From contig NZ_JAEULO010000002.1 in assembly GCF_016793705.1 (NCBI RefSeq), forward strand, positions 1-43,583: a DNA stretch of 43,583 nucleotides, given 5' to 3'. Below, piece by piece: positions 1 through 7,692 of this stretch (positions are counted from its first letter, which is position 1; the number at the start of each line of letters is the position of its first letter). Source of the stretch: Tabrizicola sp. GTDB taxonomy: Bacteria; Pseudomonadota; Alphaproteobacteria; Rhodobacterales; Rhodobacteraceae. Position numbers and translations under genes: made by a program. The notes beneath the pieces are model-generated. The model searched no databases and was not told the origin of the DNA. It saw only the letters and a program-made list of their open reading frames with translations.

Positions 1-141
1 CTCTGGGCGCTGATCGACCGGAAATCCTTCTACCGGCTGATCGATCTGGGTTGCCATGAAGACCACGACGGGCATAAGTGGTTCGGACTCTGGTCCTCGG
101 GGCAGTTCTTCCCGGTGATCCCCTCGTCGGAATTGCCCTGA
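1..141 (+). CDS. C-terminal end of an unidentified protein (5' truncated)
   Basis: An open frame enters from the left edge and stops with TGA at 139-141, giving 46 residues that end in GQFFPVIPSSELP. The visible part has aromatic and histidine-rich stretches (CHEDHDGHKWFGLW) but I do not recognise the family. The stop lies only 6 bases before the hyi start on the same strand, so the two are probably in one operon. Third-position GC matches the neighbours, which supports real coding. The function cannot be stated from this fragment. Confidence 0.55.
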   Translation, partial: LWALIDRKSFYRLIDLGCHEDHDGHKWFGLWSSGQFFPVIPSSELP

Positions 142-147
142 TCCGAA

Positions 148-924
148 ATGCCCCGCTTCGCCGCCAACCTCACCTATCTCTTCACCGAGGTTCCGACGCT
201 TGACCGCCCCGACTGGGCCGCGCGCTGCGGCTTCGACGGGGTCGAGGTGCTGTTTCCCTATGACCAGCCGATGGCGGACTGGGAACGCGCGCTGAACGGC
301 CTGCCGCTCGCCCTGATCAACACGCCGCCCGGCGACTGGGCCAGTGGCGACCGGGGCTTTGCCGCCGTCCCCGGCATGGAACTCCGCTTCCGCGACAGCT
401 TCCTGCGCGCCGCCGAATATGCCACCCGGCTGGGTGCTGCGCGGGTGCATGTGATGGCAGGGGTGGCCAAGGGGCCGCAGGCGGAACAATGCTATGCCGA
501 GAACCTCGCCTGGGCGCTGGCCGAGGCGCCCGACCTGACGCTCACGGTCGAGCCGCTGAACCCCGACGACATGCCGGGCTATTTCCTGAACGACTACGAC
601 CAGGCCGCCCGCATCCTGGACGACCTCGCCAGCGCCCGGATCGGCCTGCAGTTCGACATCTGGCACGCCGCCCGCCTGCATGGCGACGCCGGTCTGGTGT
701 GGCAGGACCACCGCCACCGGATCAACCACGTCCAGATCGCGGGCTTCCCGGCGCGGAACGAACCCGGCGGCGGCGGCTTCTCACTGCCCGACCTCTGCGA
801 CGCCATCGACGCCGAAGGGCCGGAGGTCTGGATTTCCGGCGAATACCGCCCGGCGAAGGGCACGGCGCAGGGGCTGGGCTGGCTGACCGCGCTCAAATCC
901 CGCGGGGCGCTGATCGGGGGGTAG
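148..924 (+). CDS. hyi: hydroxypyruvate isomerase (Hyi family)
   Basis: A 258-residue TIM-barrel protein of the AP-endonuclease-2/Hyi family. The family interconverts hydroxypyruvate and tartronate semialdehyde, next to glyoxylate carboligase in glyoxylate assimilation. Visible landmarks are the N-terminal [13 protein letters not shown] block, GVEVLFPYD near residue 35, the [14 protein letters not shown] block around residue 132 that carries a predicted metal-binding Glu, FDIWHA, and the C-terminal ISGEYRP segment. Length is normal for the family. The ATG at 148 directly precedes the conserved N-terminus, though its ribosome binding site is weak, as expected for a gene 6 bases behind another. 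No gcl or glxR is visible. A sugar-phosphate isomerase of the same fold is possible but less likely given the FTEVP and [10 protein letters not shown] signatures. Confidence 0.85.
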   Translation: MPRFAANLTYLFTEVPTLDRPDWAARCGFDGVEVLFPYDQPMADWERALNGLPLALINTPPGDWASGDRGFAAVPGMELRFRDSFLRAAEYATRLGAARVHVMAGVAKGPQAEQCYAENLAWALAEAPDLTLTVEPLNPDDMPGYFLNDYDQAARILDDLASARIGLQFDIWHAARLHGDAGLVWQDHRHRINHVQIAGFPARNEPGGGGFSLPDLCDAIDAEGPEVWISGEYRPAKGTAQGLGWLTALKSRGALIGG

Positions 925-925
925 A

Positions 926-973
926 GTGGGCAAGTCTCGCCCAGGCCACTGTCGTTGTCGCCAATTTGCCCAC
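926..973. other. spaced inverted repeat after hyi
   Basis: GTGGGCAA at 926-933 is repeated in reverse complement (TTGCCCAC) at 966-973 with 32 bases between. It starts 2 bases after the hyi stop and lies before the zinc-finger gene. It could be a long terminator stem or a regulatory site. There is no T-run, so termination is not established. Confidence 0.3.
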
Positions 974-1058
974 CCGGCTTCCGGCTGCGTGCAATCCCCT
1001 TGTGCCGCCTCGACCTCCCCCGTTAAATGGCGCTGAAGCCAGCACAGGACTCTCAGCC

Positions 1059-1244
1059 ATGCCGATCGAAGCGCCGGAAACCCAGACCGTCACCCGCTGG
1101 AAAGTGGCTTGCGACGGCGGCGAGGGCGCGCTTGGCCACCCCCGCGTCTGGCTTTCGATCCCGCTGGAGACCGGCTGGGTCGAATGCGGCTATTGCGACA
1201 AGCGCTACGTGATCGACCGCGACCACGCCCACGACGACCACTAG
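1059..1244 (+). CDS. small CHCC zinc-finger protein (NDUFS6-like)
   Basis: A 61-residue protein with the zf-CHCC pattern: Cys18, His27-Pro28 and the Cys43-Gly-Tyr-Cys46 pair. It resembles the zinc-binding domain of the mitochondrial complex I subunit NDUFS6. Short proteins of this kind are widespread in alphaproteobacteria and are usually annotated only as zinc-finger domain proteins; a link to complex I is known for the eukaryotic homologue and is inference here. The ATG at 1059 is the only start that gives the family's length. The reading frame stays open further upstream, across the hyi gene in another frame, and that part is not coding. The C-terminal tail is Asp/His-rich (DRDHAHDDH). Confidence 0.85.
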   Translation: MPIEAPETQTVTRWKVACDGGEGALGHPRVWLSIPLETGWVECGYCDKRYVIDRDHAHDDH

Positions 1245-1259
1245 TCTCGCGCCGTTCGA

Positions 1260-1715
1260 TCACTCCGCCGCAAAGCGCGGCTCGCGGTCAGGCCCCAGCG
1301 CCCGCCAGACCAGCGCGGCACCGTCCGTCTCGGGCCGGGTGCTGATCGTCAACCCCTCGCAGCCCGCATCCGCCGCCGCTGCCCGCGCCGCCGCCAGAAG
1401 CGCCCGCCCGATGCCGCGCCCGCGGTCGGGTTCCTGCACGTAAAGCTCTTCGACCACGCCCCAGTCCGCCCCCGCGACCATATTGCGGCCGAGGATGAGC
1501 AGCACGAAGCCCACCGGATGCCGCTGCGGGCTGTCGGCGCGCAGCGCGACCAGCAGGCGCGCCGCGCGCCCCTCCAGCGCGATCCGCGCCAGCACGCGCG
1601 GCGTGATCGTTGCGGGCATCCCGTGCCGCGCGGCCAGCGCGATCAGCATGCGATGCACTTCGGGCAGGTCCCCGGCCGTGGCAGGCCGGGTCGTGACGGG
1701 GGAGGTCGGGATCAT
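1260..1715 (-). CDS. GNAT family N-acetyltransferase
   Basis: A 151-residue single-domain GNAT acetyltransferase. The N-terminus TTRPATAGDLPEVHRML is the usual first strand and helix. EELYVQEPDRGRG followed by IGRALL (about residues 100-120) is motif A, the acetyl-CoA pyrophosphate-binding loop (R/Q-x-x-G-x-G/A). The substrate is unknown and cannot be inferred from context. The start at 1715 is chosen because GAAGGAAACCGAAG precedes that ATG on the minus strand; an upstream in-frame start would add 16 basic residues outside the fold. The gene is convergent with the zinc-finger gene and divergent from the secreted protein gene. Confidence 0.8.
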   Translation of the reverse strand: MIPTSPVTTRPATAGDLPEVHRMLIALAARHGMPATITPRVLARIALEGRAARLLVALRADSPQRHPVGFVLLILGRNMVAGADWGVVEELYVQEPDRGRGIGRALLAAARAAAADAGCEGLTISTRPETDGAALVWRALGPDREPRFAAE

Positions 1716-2104
1716 CTTCGGTTTCCTTCGCTTGGGGGGCCCGGCGAGGGGGAACCTGTTCAATCATCCGGCCTGACCCTCGCGGGGCGGCTTTCTGGGT
1801 TTGCTTTTCGGTGTGAAACGCTGCCCGGCCGCCTATGTGGCGTCGGTCCAATAAAACGAGACAGGGATCATCGGGTGCAGCATGGCCAGACCATGCGCCG
1901 GGCGGTGCGGGCCGTCAAGCCCCTCCGCACCCGGCCTTACGCCCCGGCGGATCGCCCCTGCGCGGCATCACGCCATTGTTGGCCATGGCGGGGAACATAC
2001 TTCCCCTGATTCCGTTCTTCCCCCGAGACCCTTGGCCCCATCTGCCTTCCGGCATGCGGCGACCCGGGTCGTTTGAACGTGAACCCTCATACCGGAGATC
2101 CCAG
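1716..2104. other. 389-base divergent intergenic region
   Basis: This gap separates the minus-strand acetyltransferase from the plus-strand secreted protein, so it should hold both promoters. I see no convincing gene in it. The frames that stay open lack a family signature and a ribosome binding site. A small perfect hairpin (GCATGG, 5-base loop, CCATGC) lies at 1880-1896. No clear promoter boxes can be named by eye. Confidence 0.4.
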
Positions 2105-2590
2105 ATGAAACTCTACGCCCCCCTCTTCGCCGTCCTCCTGGCGACCCCTGCGCTGGCGCAGACCGAAGCCGACGGAAATGCCGGCAACGCGATCGACACC
2201 GAAGGCCTCTCCACCCGCTCGGGAGCGGCGTTCTACAGCGATGACGGCATGGTCACGCTGCGCACCGCCGAGGAAGCCAGGGTCGGGTGGTCTTCGCTGA
2301 CCCCCGAGGACCAGCAGGCGCTGCGCGACCAATGCGCCAACCTGCCGACCGAGGGCGCCGAGACGGCCGAGAACACCGCCCCGGCGGATACCACATCGGC
2401 CCCGGCTCTGCCCGAAAGCGAAGGTGCGCAGACCGAGGACACCAGCGCTCCGGCCGACATCACCTCCGAACCCTCGCCGCAGCCGACCGAAGGCGCGGAG
2501 ACCGCAGAGAACTCGACCCCGATGGCGACCAACTTCGTCGCCGACCCGGTCCGTCTGCGCGCCGTCTGCGACATGATCGGCGGGTTCTAG
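2105..2590 (+). CDS. secreted Pro/Glu/Thr/Ala-rich repeat protein, unknown function
   Basis: A 161-residue protein with a clear Sec signal peptide (MKLYAPLFAVLLATPALA, cleavage after ALA at about residue 18), so it acts in the periplasm or outside. The mature part begins with a folded-looking segment (about 25-80, including WSSLTPEDQQALRDQC). A low-complexity acidic region follows, in which the unit PTEGAETAEN appears twice, at about residues 79 and 128, with a related PESEGAQTEDTSAPAD unit between. The tail is VRLRAVCDMIGGF. Two cysteines (one in LRDQC, one in the tail) could pair. A GGAG ribosome binding site precedes the ATG, and a rho-independent terminator follows. The family is not recognised. 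Confidence 0.75.
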   Translation: MKLYAPLFAVLLATPALAQTEADGNAGNAIDTEGLSTRSGAAFYSDDGMVTLRTAEEARVGWSSLTPEDQQALRDQCANLPTEGAETAENTAPADTTSAPALPESEGAQTEDTSAPADITSEPSPQPTEGAETAENSTPMATNFVADPVRLRAVCDMIGGF

Positions 2591-2613
2591 GCTCCGACCG
2601 TCCTGCCTGACAG

Positions 2614-2648
2614 CGGGCGGCATCGAAAGGTGCCGTCCGTTTTCCTTT
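2614..2648 (+). terminator. rho-independent terminator after the secreted protein gene
   Basis: CGGGCGGCA at 2614-2622 and TGCCGTCCG at 2631-2639 form a 9-base-pair stem (one G-U pair) with an 8-base loop. TTTTCCTTT follows. The element starts 23 bases after the stop codon of the secreted protein gene and is a textbook intrinsic terminator. Confidence 0.8.
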
Positions 2649-2752
2649 GCGCAAACGCCGCGCCCCTGCCCCGTCGCATCGGGTTCCGCCCAGCTTGCAG
2701 GCCAGCCGCAGCGCGCGCCAGGATCGGGATCGACCTGACCTCGGGACCCCGC

Positions 2753-3421
2753 ATGCGCCGCGCCCTTCGCCTTCTTGCCGCCGTCCTTGCCCTTCCCCTC
2801 TGCTATCTCGCCGCCTCGATCCTCCTGCCCCTGATCCCCGGCCCGGGACCCGACCTCTCCGGCCCGCCCGCCCGGACCATCGGCCTCCTGCAAGGCCCGA
2901 TCCATACCGACATCCTCTTTCCCCTCAGCCCCGATATCCGCGCCCGCTTCGCCTTCGCCGAACCCGCCGGGGTGCCGCTGACCCACCCGGACGCGGAATG
3001 GCTGGTCTTCGGCTGGGGCTCCGCCGCCTTCTACACCACGGCGGGCACCTATGCCGACGTCAGCGCCGGGGCGATCCTGACCGCCGCCACCGGCGACGGG
3101 GCGGTGATCCGTCTCGACGTGCTCGGCCCGCTGCCGCCGCTGGAGAACCTGCGCTTCCTCCAGCTTTCCGAAGCGCAGTTCCAGGCGCTCCTCACCCGGG
3201 CCACCGCCGCCTTGGCGAGCGAGACGAAGCTCGATCACCCCGGCTTCACCGGACGCGACGCCTTCTTCCCCGCCCATGGCCATTTCAGCCTGTTCCGCAC
3301 CTGCAACGTCTGGCTGGGCGAAACCTTCCGCGCCGTGGGCATCCCTTTCGGCCTCTGGACCCCGGCCAACTGGTCCGTAACCCTGTCGCTCGACCGGCAC
3401 CTTGCGGCCCAAACCGGGTAG
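2753..3421 (+). CDS. DUF2459 (TIGR02117-type) membrane-anchored protein
   Basis: A 222-residue protein with one N-terminal hydrophobic segment (about residues 5-27) that acts as a signal anchor or uncleaved signal; the rest is predicted periplasmic. DUF2459 landmarks are GPIHTDILFPL, EWLVFGWGSAAFYTT, the FFPAHGHFSLFRTCNVWLG block and the closing WTPANWS. The conserved His, Cys-Asn and Trp pattern suggests an enzyme-like fold, but no biochemical role is established for the family. The ATG at 2753 puts the hydrophobic segment at the N-terminus, so the longer upstream frame is rejected. The gene ends 51 bases before polA on the same strand and may be co-transcribed with it. Confidence 0.8.
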   Translation: MRRALRLLAAVLALPLCYLAASILLPLIPGPGPDLSGPPARTIGLLQGPIHTDILFPLSPDIRARFAFAEPAGVPLTHPDAEWLVFGWGSAAFYTTAGTYADVSAGAILTAATGDGAVIRLDVLGPLPPLENLRFLQLSEAQFQALLTRATAALASETKLDHPGFTGRDAFFPAHGHFSLFRTCNVWLGETFRAVGIPFGLWTPANWSVTLSLDRHLAAQTG

Positions 3422-3472
3422 CCCCCGCCCGACCTTTCTGCCAATACTCCCCTGATGCGACGGGAGACGACC

Positions 3473-6307
3473 ATGACCTTCGGCAAGGGCCACCACCTGC
3501 ACCTCATCGACGGCTCGGCCTATATCTTCCGCGCCTACCATGCGCTGCCGCCGCTCACCCGCAAGTCCGACGGCCTGCCGGTCGGCGCCGTCGCCGGCTT
3601 CTGCAACATCCTGTGGAACGAGCTGTCGCGCGCCGCCTCGAACGGCAAGGCCGCGACGCACCTGGCCGTGGTCTTCGACCATTCCGCCACCACCTTCCGC
3701 AACGCGCTCTACCCCGCCTACAAGGCCAACCGCCCCGACCTGCCCGAGGATCTGGTCCCGCAGTTCCCCCTCACCCGCGAAGCGACCCGCGCCTTCAACG
3801 TCGCCTGCCTTGAAACCGAGGGTTATGAGGCGGACGACATCATCGCCGCCCTCTCCTGCCGCGCGGTCGAGGCGGGCGGGTCCTGCACGATCATCTCCTC
3901 GGACAAGGACCTGATGCAGCTGATCCGGCCGGGCGTCGACATGTTCGACCCGATGAAATCCCGCGCCATCGGCCCGGACGAGGTGATGGAGAAATTCGGC
4001 GTCGGCCCCGAACGGGTGATCGACGTGCAGTCGCTGGCGGGCGATTCTGTCGACAACGTCCCCGGCGCACCCGGCATCGGATTGAAGACCGCCGCGCTCC
4101 TGATCCAGGAATATGGTGACCTCGACACGCTTCTCGCCCGCGCGCACGAGATCAAGCAGCCCAAGCGCCGCGAGAGCCTGATCGACAACGCCGACCAGAT
4201 CCGGATCTCGCGCCAGCTGGTGACGCTGGACTGCGACACCCCGCTGGACGTGACGCTGGACGATCTGGAAATCCGCCTGCCGGAGGCCCCGGCGATCATG
4301 GACTTCCTCACGAAGATGGAATTCCGGACGCTGACAAAACGTGTCGCCGACAAGCTGGGTATCGCCCCCCCTGCTCTGCCCGAGACATCGCAACTGCACG
4401 TCACCCCCCGCGCCGAGGAGAAACCGCAGGAGGAAGAGCGCCTGCCCTTCGACCCCTCCACCTACGTCTGCATCCGCGACCTTCCCACCCTCGCCCGCTG
4501 GCTCGACCGCGCGCGCGAAATGGGCCTGCTCGCCATCGACACCGAGACCACCAGCCTGGACGAGATGCGCGCCGAACTGGTGGGCATCTCGCTGGCGGTC
4601 GACCCCGGCAAGGCCGCCTACATCCCCTTGGGCCACACCACCGGCGGCGGCGACCTCTTCGGCGCGACCGCGCTGGCGGAAGACCAGCTGACCCTGCCCG
4701 AGACCCTCGCCGCGCTGAAACCCGTCCTCGAAGACCCGTCGATCCTCAAGATCGGCCAGAACATGAAATACGACTGGAAGATCTTCGCCCGCCTCGGGGT
4801 TCGCATCGCGCCTTTCGACGACACCATGCTCATGTCCTATGCCATGCACGCGGGCCTCCACAACCACGGCATGGACGAGCTTTCCGACCGCTACCTCGGC
4901 CATACGCCGATCCCGATCAAGTCGCTCCTCGGCTCCGGCAAGTCCCAGATCACCTTCGACAAGGTCGCCATCTCCGACGCCACCTGCTACGCCGCCGAGG
5001 ATGCCGACGTAACCCTCCGCCTCTGGCAGCGATTCAAACCGCAGCTGCACCGGGCGAAGGTGACCACCGTCTACGAAACGCTGGAGCGCCCGCTGGTCCC
5101 GGTGCTCGCCGACATGGAAATGGCGGGCATCCAGGTCGACCGCGACACCCTCAACCGCATGTCCAACGCCTTCGCGCAGAAGCTGGTGCAGCTGGAAGAG
5201 GAAATCCAGTCCATCGCGGGCGAGAAGTTCAACGTCGGCTCGCCGAAGCAGCTGGGCGAAATCCTCTTCGACCGGCTGCAAATCCCCGGCGGCGAGAAGG
5301 GCAAGACCGGGGCCTACGGCACCGGCGCCGACATCCTGGAAGACATCACCACGCTCGAGGACAGCCACCCGCAGGGCGCGCGTCTCGCCGCCCGCATCCT
5401 GGACTGGCGGCAGATCGCCAAGTTGAAGAGTACCTACACCGACGCGCTGCAACTGGCGATCAACCCCGATACGGGGCGCGTCCACACCTCCTATTCCATC
5501 GCCGGGGCCAACACCGGGCGGCTCGCCTCCACCGACCCGAACCTGCAGAACATCCCCGTCCGCACCGAGGAAGGCCGCCGCATCCGCGAGGCCTTCGTCG
5601 CCCCGCCGGGCCGCATCCTCGTCTCGCTGGACTACAGCCAGATCGAGCTGCGTATCCTCGCCCATATGGCCGACATCCCCGAACTCAGGAAAGCCTTCGA
5701 GGACGGCATCGACATCCACGCCCTCACCGCGTCCGAGATGTTCAACGTCCCCCTCGACCAGATGACCCCCGACATCCGCCGCAAGGCCAAGGCGATCAAC
5801 TTCGGCGTGATCTACGGCATCTCGGGCTTCGGCCTCGCCCGCAACCTGCGCATCCCCCGCGCCGAGGCGCAGGGCTTCATCGACCGCTATTTCGAGCGCT
5901 TCCCGGGCATCCGGGGCTACATGACCGACACGGTGAAGTTCGCGCAATCGAACGGCTTCGTGCAGACGCTCTTCGGCCGCCGGATCAACACGCCCGAGAT
6001 CAACGCCAAGGGCCCCGGCGCAGGCTTCGCCAAACGCGCCGCGATCAACGCCCCGATCCAGGGCACCGCCGCCGACGTGATCCGCCGTGCGATGATCCGC
6101 ATGCCCAAGGCCATCGCCGGGATCGACGCCAGGATGCTGCTGCAAGTCCACGACGAACTGCTGTTCGAGGTCGCCGAGGCCGACGCCGACCGGCTGGTCG
6201 CTGCTGCGAAAGAGATCATGGAAGGTGCCGCCCACCCCGCCATCAGCCTCAAAGTCCACCTCGCGGTCGATGCCGGGAAGGGCCGGAACTGGGCAGAAGC
6301 GCATTGA
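3473..6307 (+). CDS. polA: DNA polymerase I
   Basis: A 944-residue three-domain DNA polymerase I for Okazaki-fragment processing and repair synthesis. Residues 1-290 are the 5'-3' exonuclease (FEN) domain, starting LIDGSAYIFRAYHALPP, with YEADDIIAAL, SSDKDLMQL and GDSVDNVPGAPGIG. Residues 330-510 form the 3'-5' proofreading domain. Its Exo I motif AIDTETTSLD (about 354) and YAAEDADVTLRL are intact, so proofreading should be active. The polymerase domain carries motif A SLDYSQIELR (about 719), motif B RRKAKAINFGVIYG (about 769) and motif C QVHDELLFEV (about 890). The ATG at 3473 follows GGGAGACGACC; an ATG 18 bases upstream is less well placed. The stop overlaps the start of the next gene. Confidence 0.97.
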   Translation: MTFGKGHHLHLIDGSAYIFRAYHALPPLTRKSDGLPVGAVAGFCNILWNELSRAASNGKAATHLAVVFDHSATTFRNALYPAYKANRPDLPEDLVPQFPLTREATRAFNVACLETEGYEADDIIAALSCRAVEAGGSCTIISSDKDLMQLIRPGVDMFDPMKSRAIGPDEVMEKFGVGPERVIDVQSLAGDSVDNVPGAPGIGLKTAALLIQEYGDLDTLLARAHEIKQPKRRESLIDNADQIRISRQLVTLDCDTPLDVTLDDLEIRLPEAPAIMDFLTKMEFRTLTKRVADKLGIAPPALPETSQLHVTPRAEEKPQEEERLPFDPSTYVCIRDLPTLARWLDRAREMGLLAIDTETTSLDEMRAELVGISLAVDPGKAAYIPLGHTTGGGDLFGATALAEDQLTLPETLAALKPVLEDPSILKIGQNMKYDWKIFARLGVRIAPFDDTMLMSYAMHAGLHNHGMDELSDRYLGHTPIPIKSLLGSGKSQITFDKVAISDATCYAAEDADVTLRLWQRFKPQLHRAKVTTVYETLERPLVPVLADMEMAGIQVDRDTLNRMSNAFAQKLVQLEEEIQSIAGEKFNVGSPKQLGEILFDRLQIPGGEKGKTGAYGTGADILEDITTLEDSHPQGARLAARILDWRQIAKLKSTYTDALQLAINPDTGRVHTSYSIAGANTGRLASTDPNLQNIPVRTEEGRRIREAFVAPPGRILVSLDYSQIELRILAHMADIPELRKAFEDGIDIHALTASEMFNVPLDQMTPDIRRKAKAINFGVIYGISGFGLARNLRIPRAEAQGFIDRYFERFPGIRGYMTDTVKFAQSNGFVQTLFGRRINTPEINAKGPGAGFAKRAAINAPIQGTAADVIRRAMIRMPKAIAGIDARMLLQVHDELLFEVAEADADRLVAAAKEIMEGAAHPAISLKVHLAVDAGKGRNWAEAH

Positions 6308-6663
6308 TCCGCGACTGGCCCGAGCTCAAGGCCCTCGCCCTGTCCCTCAACCTCCCCGAGGTCAAGACCGCCCACCCCTGGGGCCACGAAGTCCTCAAGG
6401 CCCATGGCAGGATGTGGTGCTACTGGGCCGCGCTGGCCGACGGCGCCCCGTTCAAGGCCGGACCCGAGGAACGCGAGATGCTCATCGCCGCCGACCCCGA
6501 CACTTTCTTCCTCCACCCCCACTACACCCCGCACGGACTGATCCTGGTCCGCGCGGGACGCATCGACACAGGCTGGGCCAAAGCCCGTCTGACCCGGCAA
6601 TGGCGCGACGCCGCCGCGAAGCGCTGGCTGAAGGCCTGGGACGCCGCCCACCCGCAAGCCTGA
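6304..6663 (+). CDS. MmcQ/YjbR family DNA-binding-type protein
   Basis: A 119-residue MmcQ/YjbR (CyaY-like fold) protein with LNLPEVKTAHPWGHEVLKAHGRM near the N-terminus and a basic C-terminal helix (RQWRDAAAKRWLKAW). The family has a double-wing DNA-binding-like fold but no defined cellular function. The start is a TTG at 6304 that overlaps the polA stop (TTGA), which implies translational coupling. The next in-frame ATG would delete a third of the conserved domain, so TTG is preferred. The stop codon TGA is also the first part of an intergenic repeat copy. Confidence 0.8.
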   Translation: MIRDWPELKALALSLNLPEVKTAHPWGHEVLKAHGRMWCYWAALADGAPFKAGPEEREMLIAADPDTFFLHPHYTPHGLILVRAGRIDTGWAKARLTRQWRDAAAKRWLKAWDAAHPQA

Positions 6664-6707
6664 TCATTTTCTGTCTGCAAGTATCCCAGGGTTTGGGGCA
6701 GAGCCCC
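6661..6707 (+). repeat. AAATATCCC-family intergenic repeat, copy 1
   Basis: It begins with the TGA stop of the MmcQ-family gene (TGATCATTTTCTGTCTG), continues with AAGTATCCC, and ends in a small hairpin, GGGGC-AGA-GCCCC at 6695-6707. The first 17 bases are identical to those of the copy that follows bhcC. Orientation is sense to the upstream gene. Confidence 0.75.
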
Positions 6708-6713
6708 ATCAGC

Positions 6714-6745
6714 CTTTTCTTCGCGCCCTTCCGCGCGAAGAAAAG
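6714..6745. terminator. bidirectional terminator hairpin between convergent genes
   Basis: A perfect 13-base-pair stem (CTTTTCTTCGCGC at 6714-6726, its complement at 6733-6745) with the 6-base loop CCTTCC. It sits between the MmcQ-family gene (plus) and the DUF1203 gene (minus), which converge here. The A/T-rich base of the stem supplies a T-run for either direction. Confidence 0.75.
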
Positions 6746-6793
6746 AGAAAGACTCTGCGGCGACCAGCCGCTCGATTTGAAAACCGCCCCGAC

Positions 6794-7249
6794 CTAGCGG
6801 TCGATCCGGCATTGATAGCAGTTGTTCCGCGCCGAGCGCACATGGACATAGGCCACCCGCGGATCGGCCAGAAGCGTCGCGGCCAGTGCCGGGATCAGGG
6901 GCGTGGGGGCGACCTCTCCGGTGCCATAGACGATGCGGTCATCCGGCCCGTAGCCCCGGACGATGTAGTCAGGCGAGGCCAGAATCTCCGGCAGAGCCTC
7001 GCCGCCCCCTGCCTTGCAGGGATCGGCACACAGGAAGATCGGCCCGGTTTCCGCATAGGGCTGAAGTGCGGGAAAGGGCCGATGCGCCAGCACCAGCATC
7101 CCCGCACCCTCCGGGATCATCTTCAGACAGTGCCGACAGGGATTGCCCGCGCCTTCCGCAATCTTCCGCTCCGGCAGCTGGCCGTTCGCGTCCCGCCCGC
7201 CCGCCTGCAAGGCCCGAACCACCGGGGTCGGGATCGCCACATATCGCAT
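6794..7249 (-). CDS. DUF1203 family protein
   Basis: A 151-residue protein. The conserved layout of DUF1203 is visible: RYVAIPTPVVRALQ at the start, GNPCRHCLKMIPEGAGMLVL, PYAETGPIFLCADPC, then RGYGPDDRIVYGTG and the C-terminal VRSARNNCYQCRIDR. The CRHC, CADPC and CYQC cysteines could bind metal, but this is inference. No function is established. The start at 7249 is favoured by GGAGG five bases upstream on the minus strand. The gene lies 66 bases downstream of the HIT gene and probably forms an operon with it and the glycosyltransferase. Confidence 0.8.
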   Translation of the reverse strand: MRYVAIPTPVVRALQAGGRDANGQLPERKIAEGAGNPCRHCLKMIPEGAGMLVLAHRPFPALQPYAETGPIFLCADPCKAGGGEALPEILASPDYIVRGYGPDDRIVYGTGEVAPTPLIPALAATLLADPRVAYVHVRSARNNCYQCRIDR

Positions 7250-7315
7250 GTCATCCTCCACTTTTCCCGGAAGATGGCCCCCGACCGGCGTCAAGACGAC
7301 CCGAAGCTTGCGGGA

Positions 7316-7687
7316 TCACGCCCGCTCCAGCATCCGGCCCAGAACCCGGCCACCCAGGATATGCAGGTGGTAATGCGGCACTTCCTGCATCCCGTGCATG
7401 CCCGCATTGGTGATCGCGCGGAACCCCTCGTCCCCGGTCAGCCCCAGGATGGCGCAGACCTTCGCGACCGTGCGGTGGAAATCCACCAGCTCTTCCTCAG
7501 ACGCCTCGGCGGCGAAATGGTCGAAGGACACATAGGCCCCCTTCGGCACCGCCAGCACATGCACCGGAGCCTGCGGATGGATGTCGTGGAACACCAGCGT
7601 ATGCGGCGTCTCCATCACCGTCTTGTTCGGGATCTCGCCGCGCAGGATGCGGGCGAAGATGTTGGTCGGGTCATAGGTCCAGCTCAT
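7316..7687 (-). CDS. HIT (histidine triad, Hint-like) family protein
   Basis: A 123-residue histidine-triad protein, normal length for the Hint branch, which hydrolyses nucleoside phosphoramidates. It starts SWTYDPTNIFARILRGEIP and carries PVHVLAVPKGAYVSF. The catalytic triad VPHYHLHILGGR has His105, His107 and His109. The ATG at 7687 is chosen over a TTG nine bases upstream, which overlaps the end of the preceding glycosyltransferase gene. The close spacing points to translational coupling. The cellular substrate is not evident. Confidence 0.92.
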   Translation of the reverse strand: MSWTYDPTNIFARILRGEIPNKTVMETPHTLVFHDIHPQAPVHVLAVPKGAYVSFDHFAAEASEEELVDFHRTVAKVCAILGLTGDEGFRAITNAGMHGMQEVPHYHLHILGGRVLGRMLERA

Positions 7688-7692
7688 GATAC

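Noticed and set aside
1716-2104. A plus-strand gene running from about 1835 through the secreted protein
   Set aside because: The longer frame lacks a ribosome binding site, and the signal peptide must be N-terminal, which places the start at 2105.
2087-6304. Very long open frame (about 1,400 codons) on the minus strand opposite polA
   Set aside because: It is a mirror of a GC-rich gene. Composition is arbitrary Gly/Val/Asp/Arg/His-rich, no family motif is visible, and the plus strand encodes an intact DNA polymerase I.
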